From: a virus
Reading direction: 5' to 3' (one strand)
DNA: 64,000 nt
Virus record (IMG/VR): IMGVR_UViG_3300036785_000488
Location: 21,072 to 85,071 of that record
Part shown: positions 23,162-30,259 of the stretch, in pieces
How positions within the stretch are numbered: position 1 is the first letter of the stretch
How the letters are laid out: each line of letters starts with the position of its first letter
Made by a program: the position numbers and the translations under genes
The notes under the pieces: generated by a model
What the model saw: only the letters and a program-made list of their open reading frames with translations
Told to the model about the DNA's origin: nothing
Database searches by the model: none

Positions 23162-23213
23162 TTTCTCCTCGTCCTGACGTGTCACACACCTGAGTTCCCG
23201 CTATACTGATGTC
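23162..23213 (+). promoter_or_regulatory. Leaderless promoter of the repeated class (copy 5)
   Basis: T-rich box TTTCTCCTCGTCCTGAC at 23162-23178, -35 GTGTCA at 23179-23184, 17-nt spacer, -10 TATACT at 23202-23207, six nucleotides, ATG 23214 (ATGGCTACT). Confidence 0.85.
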
Positions 23214-23717
23214 ATGGCTACTTACAACGAACCTCAACTAGATGCGGCAGGGCCACCACCCCTCGACGCAGCTCCCCCACCCGAGGCGGATCCCTTTGAG
23301 GATCTGCGGATCGCATCCCAGAACTACTGGGCTGGGCGCACAGGGCGGGAACGTCCTCCGGCACCCACGTTTCGCCTGGTAGGGGACAAAAAGCTCCTGG
23401 GCCGGTACATGGATCCCTACGGCTGCCAGGCCCACATGCAGGCACGGCGGCAGCTCTGGGAGAAGTGGTACACCGGCTTCTTCATCTCCTGTGGGGTGAC
23501 CCTGATCTTTGCCGAGGTCGACTGGGTGCTGATCTTTCTCGCACTCCCGGCCTATGCCATCTGGTACTTCTCGGTCAAGGCGAAGCACCGCAGGCAGTAT
23601 GACCTGTACTACGGAGTGCAGGAAAAGATCCTCACCACCGGGGAACCAGAGTGGGTCCCCTACGACAAGGAGCGGCTCAAACTGCTCGACCGCAATCCCA
23701 TGGCAGTCTGGCCGTGA
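23214..23717 (+). CDS. Membrane protein with hydrophobic hairpin
   Basis: 167 aa. The N-terminal 55 residues are Pro/Ala/Asp-rich and soluble. A hydrophobic region (about 88-122: FFISCGVTLIF and VLIFLALPAYAIWYF) can form a two-pass hairpin, followed by a cytoplasmic basic/aromatic tail. Expressed from a leaderless promoter of the early-type class, so it could alter the host membrane. No family recognised. Confidence 0.72.
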   Translation: MATYNEPQLDAAGPPPLDAAPPPEADPFEDLRIASQNYWAGRTGRERPPAPTFRLVGDKKLLGRYMDPYGCQAHMQARRQLWEKWYTGFFISCGVTLIFAEVDWVLIFLALPAYAIWYFSVKAKHRRQYDLYYGVQEKILTTGEPEWVPYDKERLKLLDRNPMAVWP

Positions 23718-23743
23718 CACCGACGACAAACAGAAAGGAACCC

Positions 23744-23962
23744 GTGGCCCCCAAGACCCTGACCACCAAGACCCTGAAGAGGGTGAAGCTAGACGACAAC
23801 CGAGAGGTCAGGATCTCCCGGATTCCGACCGGCTTCGGTGAGCATCTGATCCGCGTGGGCATCAACACCCTGCCCGACGGCGACAACATGAGCGGCGCTG
23901 TCTTCCCTGAGAGCAAGCTGAATGACGTGATCACCGCCCTCCAGGGGGCCAGGAATGCCTGA
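23744..23962 (+). CDS. Hypothetical small protein
   Basis: 72 aa. GTG 23744 follows AAAGGA; an alternative GTG at 23714 would overlap the preceding stop (GTGA). Basic N-terminus followed by a beta-rich segment (REVRISRIPTGFGEHLIRVG). Function unknown. Overlaps the next gene by eight bases. Confidence 0.62.
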   Translation: MAPKTLTTKTLKRVKLDDNREVRISRIPTGFGEHLIRVGINTLPDGDNMSGAVFPESKLNDVITALQGARNA

Positions 23963-24251
23963 CGACGACGAGCTGATGGAGATGCGGTGCCGCACGTGCG
24001 GCATCCTCCTGGGCGTCCGCAAGCGTCAGGGACCCTTCGTCTTCTGGTGCTCCGACGAGTGCGCCGACACGGTCAACGCCAAGTCCGAGCGGGACCAGGT
24101 GAGGGACGAAGTCGCCGTCGAGCTGTACCTGGGCGGCGTCGGCATCATGGAGGTCGCCCGGTTCACCGAGACCCCGTACACCAGGATCCAGCAGCTCCTG
24201 TACCGGCGGAACATCCCCCTGGTCCGACCGGCCAGGAAGGTGCCTGCCTGA
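23955..24251 (+). CDS. Zinc-finger/HTH protein, candidate regulator
   Basis: 98 aa. Residues 10-36 hold Cys-Arg-Thr-Cys-Gly and Cys-Ser-Asp-Glu-Cys, a four-Cys zinc site. Residues 60-90 look like a helix-turn-helix of the type used to read sites next to integrase genes (YLGGVGIMEVARFTETPYTR). Its place in the unit upstream of the integrase would suit an excisionase or promoter regulator, but I cannot show it. Confidence 0.68.
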   Translation: MPDDDELMEMRCRTCGILLGVRKRQGPFVFWCSDECADTVNAKSERDQVRDEVAVELYLGGVGIMEVARFTETPYTRIQQLLYRRNIPLVRPARKVPA

Positions 24252-24375
24252 GCGGTACCCTGGGGCTGCAGACGGCCCCCAACGTCCACACCTTTCTCAC
24301 ACTGGGTTCACATAGTGGACGGGGACCACACTGTTGCGATGGGGCCGTCTGCCACCATCCTCAAGATCTCCTGGG
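24252..24375. other. Intergenic nested inverted repeats
   Basis: GCAGACGGCCCC at 24268-24279 is perfectly complementary to GGGGCCGTCTGC at 24341-24352. Inside, GTCCAC at 24284-24289 pairs with GTGGAC at 24315-24320. It lies between converging genes and may be a structured RNA, a terminator or a protein-binding site. No coding frame is supported here. Confidence 0.6.
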
Positions 24376-24720
24376 TTATCCTGGGACCTCATCCTCCTCT
24401 CGGCTTGGTAACCCGGTTGGAGCGCAGTAGCCATGTGATCGAGGCCCCCCTTCGTGGGGGGCCTCGACGCGTCCAGTGGCATACATGGTGATGTGCTGGT
24501 GGCCGAGCCGCTGGTGGGTGTCGACGTCGCAGCTCCAGGTGATGCCCCGACCCTGGAACCACGAGACCGCCCAGGCGACGGCCCGATACGGCGTGCGCTC
24601 ATAGTGGATGGTCTTGGGGAACGCATCGTCCCCGATGTAGAGGTCGACGGGGACCCAGCCCCCGTGGGCGTCTGCGAGGCCCCAGTCGACCCGCAGTCTG
24701 AATGGTGGTAGTGGTTCCAT
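24376..24720 (-). CDS. Hypothetical protein, C-terminus runs through a hairpin
   Basis: 114 aa from ATG 24720. Residues 1-75 look coding (VDWGLADAHGGWVPVDLYIG). The last 35 residues are read through the 24441-24465 hairpin and may be non-essential. A TTGACA lies upstream at about 24747-24752, with TTATAT near the ATG, but the spacer is long (19). No function recognised. Confidence 0.6.
   Translation of the reverse strand: MEPLPPFRLRVDWGLADAHGGWVPVDLYIGDDAFPKTIHYERTPYRAVAWAVSWFQGRGITWSCDVDTHQRLGHQHITMYATGRVEAPHEGGPRSHGYCAPTGLPSREEDEVPG
24441..24465. terminator. Strong GC hairpin
   Basis: GAGGCCCCCC, loop TTCGT, GGGGGGCCTC: a perfect 10-bp stem. There is no T-tract on either strand, so it fits the tract-less terminators proposed for actinobacteria rather than a classic intrinsic terminator. 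Confidence 0.6.
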
Positions 24721-24914
24721 ACCTCATATAAGGACGACACCATCCCGATGTGTCAAAAATAATTCGGGTATTGTGGCGACGTTCACGGTCCCGGCGTCAG
24801 TCACGATGACAAGCCCGTTGGCGGTTAATGACCGGGGGAAACCGCTCCCGTAATCGGTCGCGGAAACTACGCCCGCAGGGGACCGGGCAAGAGCCGGTCA
24901 AGTCCCCGAGCTAC
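24721..24914. other. Long intergenic region before the integrase
   Basis: No gene supported. It contains several GC-rich inverted segments, for example GGGGAC near 24878-24883 facing GTCCCC near 24902-24907. It ends in promoter copy 6. The position just upstream of a phage integrase makes it the best place to look for attP, but no core can be named without a host sequence. Confidence 0.5.
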
Positions 24915-24969
24915 ATTTTTCTCCTCGCCCTGACATGCGGCATGGCCCCAAGGCCGGTACAATGGGGCC
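24915..24969 (+). promoter_or_regulatory. Leaderless promoter of the repeated class (copy 6)
   Basis: T-rich box ending CTCCTCGCCCTGAC, -35 ATGCGG at 24935-24940 (weak), 17-nt spacer, -10 TACAAT at 24958-24963, six nucleotides, ATG 24970. The box is well kept although the -35 is not, which argues that the box itself is the conserved regulatory element. Confidence 0.8.
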
Positions 24970-25902
24970 ATGCCACGAGCCAAGACCTACACCACCGGGG
25001 GGTGGATCGACCACTGGCTGGCCCAGGTCAAGCGGAAGGTCGAGCTGTCCACGCACACCGACTACACCCGATGGACGAGGCTCTACGTCAAGCCCACGGT
25101 GGGGGCGATCCCGCTCGATACCCTCGACGCCGACGACGTGGACGACATGATGAACGACTTGGCTGAGCGGGGCCTGTCCCCGTCCACGGTGCGCCTGGCC
25201 CGCACCCTGCTGATCTCAGCCCTCGACGCCGCCGTCAAGCGGAAGAAGATCCCGTCCAACGAGGCCCGCCTGACCGACCTGCCCAAAAAGACCAAGGCCC
25301 GGATCAACGACCGGCTCGACGCGGAGCAGGCCAAGGCCGTGCTCGATGCCCTCTCAGAGGACCGGCTCTCTGCCCTCGCCGTCGTCGCCCTCTCCCTGGG
25401 GGTGCGTCCCGGCGAGCTGTTCGCTCTCAAGTGGAGCGCCGTCGACCTGGAGGCCAAGACGATCCGGATCCAGGCCGGTCTCAAACGGAACGCCGACGGG
25501 TGGTATCTCAAAGGCCCGAAGACCGATGCGGGCAAGCGCACGCTGCCACTCCCCGAGTTCGTCGTCACCGCTCTCCAGGCCCACCAGGACCAGATGATCG
25601 CTGAAGATCTGCATGGCCCAGACAGCTTCGTCTTCTGTGACACAGCCGGGGAGCCGCTCAAGGCCCGTGACGTCCTCACCTGGTGGCACAAGGCCACGCT
25701 ACGAGCTGGCGTGGGGCGGCGACGGTTCTACTGCTCCCGGCACACTGCGGCCACGCTCATGCTGAACAACGGGGTCGCCCTGGAGGTGGTCTCCAAGATC
25801 CTGGGGCACTCCGGCTATGCCATCACCTCGGACGTGTACGCCGAGGTCCAAGAGGAGCTGCAGCGCGACGCCGCCGACGTCATGGACGGTGTCCTGGGGT
25901 AA
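24970..25902 (+). CDS. int: Tyrosine recombinase (phage integrase)
   Basis: 310 aa. N-terminal SAM-like core-binding domain (about 1-95), then catalytic domain with Arg146 (LGVRPGEL), Lys184 (KGPKTDAGKRTL), Arg257 in YCSRHTAAT, His280 (LGHSG) and nucleophile Tyr290 (SDVYAEV). The first His of the usual HxxR box is Tyr254 here. It should catalyse site-specific recombination of phage and host att sites; partner attP not identified. Leaderless start six bases after TACAAT. The next unit begins 27 bases downstream. Confidence 0.92.
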   Translation: MPRAKTYTTGGWIDHWLAQVKRKVELSTHTDYTRWTRLYVKPTVGAIPLDTLDADDVDDMMNDLAERGLSPSTVRLARTLLISALDAAVKRKKIPSNEARLTDLPKKTKARINDRLDAEQAKAVLDALSEDRLSALAVVALSLGVRPGELFALKWSAVDLEAKTIRIQAGLKRNADGWYLKGPKTDAGKRTLPLPEFVVTALQAHQDQMIAEDLHGPDSFVFCDTAGEPLKARDVLTWWHKATLRAGVGRRRFYCSRHTAATLMLNNGVALEVVSKILGHSGYAITSDVYAEVQEELQRDAADVMDGVLG

Positions 25903-25916
25903 GGGGCCGGGGCCGG

Positions 25917-25929
25917 TAAGACTCAAGGT
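25917..25929 (+). promoter_or_regulatory. Leaderless start with TAAGACT box
   Basis: GGTAAGACT with TAAGACT at 25917-25923, six nucleotides, GTG 25930. The same GGTAAGACT plus six-base spacing occurs before the ATG at 29747. Probably the -10 of a second promoter class serving structural genes. Confidence 0.6.
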
Positions 25930-26526
25930 GTGCCCCAGGACAAGTACAACCCCTACGAGTTGCCCGCCGACACGCTGGCCTACCTAAGCATCACCAAGAT
26001 CAGCCCCCAGATAGTGGACGAAACCGTTGTGCTACCCGACCTCACCCAGGCTGTCGCCATAGAGCACATCCAACAGGCTGTCGCCTGGCATGCCTCTCTA
26101 GGTACGACCGTGGTGGACCCACGACTTGGTCCTCCTGGCAGTCCCATGTTCACCAGCTTCGACCCGCTGTTCAGTGACGGGCTGGCCGACACCTCGCTCT
26201 GGATCTACGGGAACGGTCTCACTGCGCCCTACCCAGCCGCTCCCTTCGTATTAGAGACAGCAGAATGTGCGCCGGGGTTCAGCGCAGGGAGGGGCGGCGG
26301 GACCATCAACATCACGGGTACCGATTTTCTGGATCCCAACACGCCAGTGAGTGTCTTCATCATCAATGATGAGTATTTCTACAACCTCGTCGGCTCAACG
26401 ATCACCGACACGACGTGTGCCTTGGTAATCGCGCCTCCTATTCCTGTCGGAGAAACCACGATTAGAGGACAAGACGGCCCCGGCGTGTGGTCCTCCAACG
26501 CGATCCCACTGGTGATCCCGCAATGA
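25930..26526 (+). CDS. Virion-type protein with NPYELP motif and IPT/TIG-like domain
   Basis: 198 aa from GTG 25930. N-terminus Lys-Tyr-Asn-Pro-Tyr-Glu-Leu-Pro-Ala-Asp-Thr-Leu-Ala resembles segments in the genes at 29747 and 30249. C-terminal region (about 105-198) has the IPT/TIG pattern: Gly-Gly-Thr-Ile-Asn-Ile-Thr-Gly-Thr-Asp-Phe, then a Thr-rich strand and Gly-Gln-Asp-Gly-Pro-Gly. Such Ig-like domains decorate capsids and tails. Coupled by ATGA to the next, similar gene. Confidence 0.72.
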   Translation: MPQDKYNPYELPADTLAYLSITKISPQIVDETVVLPDLTQAVAIEHIQQAVAWHASLGTTVVDPRLGPPGSPMFTSFDPLFSDGLADTSLWIYGNGLTAPYPAAPFVLETAECAPGFSAGRGGGTINITGTDFLDPNTPVSVFIINDEYFYNLVGSTITDTTCALVIAPPIPVGETTIRGQDGPGVWSSNAIPLVIPQ

Positions 26527-28190
26527 ACACAGTGATCCCCGGCAACGAGTACTGCTTGGTGCGGCAGATCGCCATCGCCAACTATCCAGGAGCCAAGTGG
26601 CTCCCGACGATGTTCGGACAGACCGGAGCGCCGCCCGCAGTACCGGACGATCTCCTCTACGTCACAACGCAACCGGACACAACCGACTGGCCGTTCGACT
26701 CCACCCATTTCACTTGTTTCATGCCGACATGGAGTAACGACTTCCCGATGGACTGTTACGTCACGGCGATCTGGTTGATGCCCGACAAGTACGGGAGCCA
26801 GGATCCGAACGACACTCAGTTCACCGACATACCAGGCACCTTCACCTGGACCGGCAACAACCTGCCACCTCCACCCATTCCGGTTGAGTTCACCATCGTC
26901 GGTCATCTTCCAGCCACCGGAGGAACCGTCACACTCGTAGCGCAGACAAACGACTTCACACAAGTAACGGGGTCCATCGGCTGGGGTGCTGGATCCACCA
27001 GTGGAGGAGCATTGTCGTGGGCGCTCATTGACCCTTGGGACATCTCGGCCACCTTTGATGACTTCACACAGTTCGGATTCGACACCGGAACGACGGTGAC
27101 CATCTATCTCTACGACCAGTACAACCAAGAGATCGGTCAGCAAGACACGGTGTTGTCCTATGGAACCCTCCCAGGAACAGTCACGTTGGCGGCGACATCA
27201 TCCCTGACGTTGGCAACGACAACAACGCCGGGACCAAAGGTGACGATGGCTGCGTCAGCCGGTCTCATGATGGCTGCGACAACAGCGCCACCACCCCCTA
27301 TCTTCACGGCGACACCGACGACGATGCCGATGGGCGGCGGCACGATGACACTGACAGCAACAGGCGGGAACGACTTCAATGCGGTGAACTGGGTCGGCTA
27401 CAGCAGTACCCCCGACGACACCGGATCAAAGGGAGCCATGGTGTCGTGGCAGTACATCGACACAACACACATCACTTGCGTCCTACCGAACCTCGGTTAC
27501 ACCACGACACTGTGGGTGGAGGTGGAGGGTCTCGGTTGGAACGAGGCGTTCTCAGTAAACCAGGTGGCAGTGACAAGTGATGCGGTCAAACTGAGTTCCA
27601 TCTCACCAACCATCGGTCAGGAAGGCGACGCCCTCACACTCACCGGTACCGGGTTTCTCAGCTTGCCACTCGATGCTGGTGGCAAGCCGCTCGTCTACTT
27701 CCTATCCGGTTACGGCTATCCAGAGACCAGTCCGGATGATGTGACCGTAGTCGAGGTCAACGACACCACGATCACATGCATAATCCCGTATCTGGATCCG
27801 TTCTACGACACACCGAACACCTATTACGTCGGCCTGCTATCCGCTCAGTGGGATGGTGTTGGACCGCCACCGGTTATTCCTTCTCCACAGCCACTGATAC
27901 CAACTGCCTTCACGGTCTCACCGACGACGATGTCCGCTGCTGCTGGCGGCACGTTCACTCTCAGCGCAAACCTAAACGTAGGCAACTTCACTCAGGTCAC
28001 CGACGTGCAGTGGATCGGCGTTTCAGTGTCGGGTGAGGGTGCACCGTCGAACTGGACGCTCGTCAACCCAACGACGATCACAGCGTCGTTCAATAACTTG
28101 CACATCCTCAGCCCAGGAGCCGTGATCGCTCTCCAAGTAACGATCAGCGGTCAAACGATTATTGGTGAGCCGTACGTGATACTGACGTAG
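26523..28190 (+). CDS. Large IPT/TIG-repeat structural protein
   Basis: 555 aa; start ATG 26523 (ATGA overlap). At least four Ig-like modules, seen as repeated Gly-Gly-Thr-x-Thr-Leu...Gly...Phe strands (around 140, 275, 380 and 475). Two short TVTLAATSSL-type repeats lie around 220-260, linking it to the proteins at 7170 and 54630. Thr-rich and low in charge, as in surface decoration or fibre proteins. No catalytic motif. Confidence 0.75.
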   Translation: MNTVIPGNEYCLVRQIAIANYPGAKWLPTMFGQTGAPPAVPDDLLYVTTQPDTTDWPFDSTHFTCFMPTWSNDFPMDCYVTAIWLMPDKYGSQDPNDTQFTDIPGTFTWTGNNLPPPPIPVEFTIVGHLPATGGTVTLVAQTNDFTQVTGSIGWGAGSTSGGALSWALIDPWDISATFDDFTQFGFDTGTTVTIYLYDQYNQEIGQQDTVLSYGTLPGTVTLAATSSLTLATTTTPGPKVTMAASAGLMMAATTAPPPPIFTATPTTMPMGGGTMTLTATGGNDFNAVNWVGYSSTPDDTGSKGAMVSWQYIDTTHITCVLPNLGYTTTLWVEVEGLGWNEAFSVNQVAVTSDAVKLSSISPTIGQEGDALTLTGTGFLSLPLDAGGKPLVYFLSGYGYPETSPDDVTVVEVNDTTITCIIPYLDPFYDTPNTYYVGLLSAQWDGVGPPPVIPSPQPLIPTAFTVSPTTMSAAAGGTFTLSANLNVGNFTQVTDVQWIGVSVSGEGAPSNWTLVNPTTITASFNNLHILSPGAVIALQVTISGQTIIGEPYVILT

Positions 28191-28199
28191 TCTCTGGGT
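28188..28199 (+). promoter_or_regulatory. Leaderless start with TAGTCT box
   Basis: TAGTCT at 28188-28193, overlapping the stop of the previous gene, then six nucleotides and ATG 28200. Same spacing as the other leaderless starts; no clear -35. Confidence 0.5.
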
Positions 28200-29465
28200 A
28201 TGCCCCGCTTCAGTGTCTTCACCCCCAGCCACCGCCCCCAGTACCTAGACGAGTGCCTCGACAGTCTCCGACAGCAGACCGAGCAGGACTGGGAATGGGT
28301 GGTGATACTCGACGGGACGGTGTGGCGTCCCCCCTATACCGACCAACGAATCCGGGTGATGCGCGCACCGGGCAATGTCGAGGGAGTCGGGGCGCTCAAG
28401 CGACTGGCGTGTGAGGAGGCACACGGTGAGATCCTGGTCGAGCTGGATCACGACGACATCCTGGCTTCCTCAGCTCTAGAGGACATCGGAACGGCGTTCA
28501 ACAATGAACCCGATGTCTCGCTGGTGTACAGCCACACCGCACAGATCAGCCCAGACGGCACCCGTGACGACTCACGCTTTGACGAAGCACACGGCTGGGT
28601 CTACGAGGACATGACTGTCGATGAGCTAGAGGTGCTGTGCTTCAAGGCGATGAACCCGACTCCGCACAACGTCAGCTACATCTGGTACGCCCCCAACCAT
28701 GTGCGCGCCTTCCGCAAGAGTGCGTACGAGAAGGCGGGCGGCTACGACGCCGACCGGCGTGTACTAGACGACCAAGACCTCATGTGTCGGCTGTATCAGG
28801 TCGGGCCGTTCAAGCTGATCGACAAGTGCTTGTACCTCCAGCGGATCCATCCGACGAACACGCAGAGCGAACCGGACACCAACGCCTTCATCCAAGAGGA
28901 GACCGTGCGGCTCTACGACCTCTACATGGAGGCCAACTGCCTCGCCTGGGCGAAGCACTGGGGCCTCGCTGCACTGGACCTGGGGGCGGCACACAACCAC
29001 CCCGACGGATACCTCGGTGTCGACAAGGTGCGCGGACCCGACACCGACATCGTGGCTCAGTTGCCGTGTGGATTGAGCGAAATACCAAGCAGTTCCGTTG
29101 GCGTCATCCGTGCCGTCGATTTTCTTGAGCACGTAGGCGAGAAGGTGGCTCTGATGAACGAGATCTACCGACTCCTCGCCCCAGGTGGACTGCTGCTGTC
29201 ACAGACACCGAGCACCGATGGCCGGGGCGCATTCCAGGACCCGACACACGTCAGCTTCTGGAACGAGAACTCCTTCTGGTATTACACCGACCTCAACTAC
29301 CGGAACTTCGTCCCCGAGATCGAGGCCAGATTTCAGACCTCCCGACTGGTGACATATTTCCCCACTGAGTGGCACCAGGAGCACGACATCTCCTACGTAG
29401 CGGCGAATTTGATCGCGCTGAAGGATCCAATGCCCCGCAACGGCGGGCAGATTTTCTGGGGTTAG
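28200..29465 (+). CDS. Family-2 glycosyltransferase fused to a SAM methyltransferase-like domain
   Basis: 421 aa. Residues 1-230 form a GT-A fold: Phe-Ser-Val-Phe-Thr-Pro-Ser at the start, Val-Ile-Leu-Asp-Gly, and the metal/UDP-sugar box Asp83-His-Asp-Asp86. GGYDADRRVLDDQDLMCRL supplies the acceptor-side ED-type motif. Residues about 245-420 resemble a methyltransferase (ALDLGAA, YLGVDK, VDFLEHVGEKVALMNEIYR, LLAPGGLLLSQTPS). The two steps together would add and cap a sugar, on virion proteins, host surface or DNA; the target is unknown. Confidence 0.83.
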   Translation: MPRFSVFTPSHRPQYLDECLDSLRQQTEQDWEWVVILDGTVWRPPYTDQRIRVMRAPGNVEGVGALKRLACEEAHGEILVELDHDDILASSALEDIGTAFNNEPDVSLVYSHTAQISPDGTRDDSRFDEAHGWVYEDMTVDELEVLCFKAMNPTPHNVSYIWYAPNHVRAFRKSAYEKAGGYDADRRVLDDQDLMCRLYQVGPFKLIDKCLYLQRIHPTNTQSEPDTNAFIQEETVRLYDLYMEANCLAWAKHWGLAALDLGAAHNHPDGYLGVDKVRGPDTDIVAQLPCGLSEIPSSSVGVIRAVDFLEHVGEKVALMNEIYRLLAPGGLLLSQTPSTDGRGAFQDPTHVSFWNENSFWYYTDLNYRNFVPEIEARFQTSRLVTYFPTEWHQEHDISYVAANLIALKDPMPRNGGQIFWG

Positions 29466-29689
29466 CCCCAGGAGCTGACGGGCACGCCACCTTCTGATCC
29501 AGTCGTCTGAGGGGTCGTGGCGTCGTTGAAATCACGCACCGCATTTCTGACTGGCTTGGTCACGACCTCGGCACCGTGGGCGACGCTCGCGGCCCGACCG
29601 ATCCCTCCCAGAGTCCCGGCAAGACCACCGGCCTCACCAGCCTCGGCACCGATGCCCAGGATCTCGGGTAACGCTGCAAGAAATACCAT
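29462..29689 (-). CDS. Small Gly/Ala-rich protein
   Basis: 75 aa from ATG 29689, six bases after TACTCT. Hydrophobic, Gly/Ala-rich N-terminal half (LAALPEILGIGAEAGEAGGL) followed by a polar Thr/Ser tail. It resembles short virion or membrane-active proteins, but there is no recognised family. It sits alone on the minus strand between two plus-strand units. Confidence 0.66.
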   Translation of the reverse strand: MVFLAALPEILGIGAEAGEAGGLAGTLGGIGRAASVAHGAEVVTKPVRNAVRDFNDATTPQTTGSEGGVPVSSWG

Positions 29690-29746
29690 GCCCCGAGAGT
29701 ACCGGGTGGCCCAGGTTGGCCCCTGCCACCGGGTAAGACTTTGGGC
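29690..29746. promoter_or_regulatory. Divergent pair of leaderless promoters
   Basis: Minus strand: ACCTGGGCCAC, then TACTCT, six nucleotides, ATG 29689. Plus strand: TAAGACT at 29734-29740, six nucleotides, ATG 29747. The first 11-mer recurs at 16720-16738 and the TAAGACT box recurs at 25917. Confidence 0.62.
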
Positions 29747-30259
29747 ATGCCTGAAGACACAGATGACACATATGAGGCGTTTACCGTCGAGGAGCTGCGC
29801 GAGGAACTCCGAGCCAGGGATCTCCACACGTCTGGCAACAAGGACGAGTTGATCACCAGGCTGGAGGAAGACGACGCTGCTGCCGAGGGGGGCGAAGCCG
29901 GAGCCACCGAGACCTCCACCGAACTCGCTGAGGTCGAGCAGACCGACGAAGAGGAGGCCCCGCTCATCGATCCGCCCAGGGTGTACAGCCCCTACGAGCT
30001 GCCGTCGAACACCGCAGCCGCCCAGGCGTTCGTCGCCGCCCACCCTGACGCTGTCGACCCCGAGTTGGTCCTCGACCCGCCTGAGCGCCACGAAATGGCC
30101 CAGGCCAACATCCAGGACCACGTCGACCAGATGGCCGAACTGGGCGTGACGGTCGAAGACGTTCGCCTGGAGGGGTACACGCCCCCGCCACCACCTCCTG
30201 AGGAGGAGCCTGCCGCCGTACAGACCGAGACTGAGGAGGAACAACCCAGTGCCGTATAA
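29747..30259 (+). CDS. SAP-domain protein
   Basis: 170 aa. Residues about 11-42 are a SAP motif (FTVEELREELRARDLHTSGN then Lys-Asp-Glu-Leu-Ile-Thr-Arg-Leu), a helix-loop-helix that binds DNA. An acidic linker leads to Tyr-Ser-Pro-Tyr-Glu-Leu-Pro-Ser-Asn-Thr-Ala (about 81-92), shared with the genes at 25930 and 30249, then a Pro/Glu-rich tail. SAP modules on phage virion proteins may contact packaged DNA or guide assembly. The ATG is six bases after TAAGACT. Confidence 0.78.
   Translation: MPEDTDDTYEAFTVEELREELRARDLHTSGNKDELITRLEEDDAAAEGGEAGATETSTELAEVEQTDEEEAPLIDPPRVYSPYELPSNTAAAQAFVAAHPDAVDPELVLDPPERHEMAQANIQDHVDQMAELGVTVEDVRLEGYTPPPPPPEEEPAAVQTETEEEQPSAV

Noticed and set aside
24297-24743. 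148-aa minus-strand frame
   Set aside because: Ser/Pro/Arg-rich shadow of the better 24376-24720 frame; no ribosome site.
24721-24914. tRNA or tmRNA before the integrase
   Set aside because: I could not form an acceptor stem with D, anticodon and T arms; only unlinked GC hairpins are visible.
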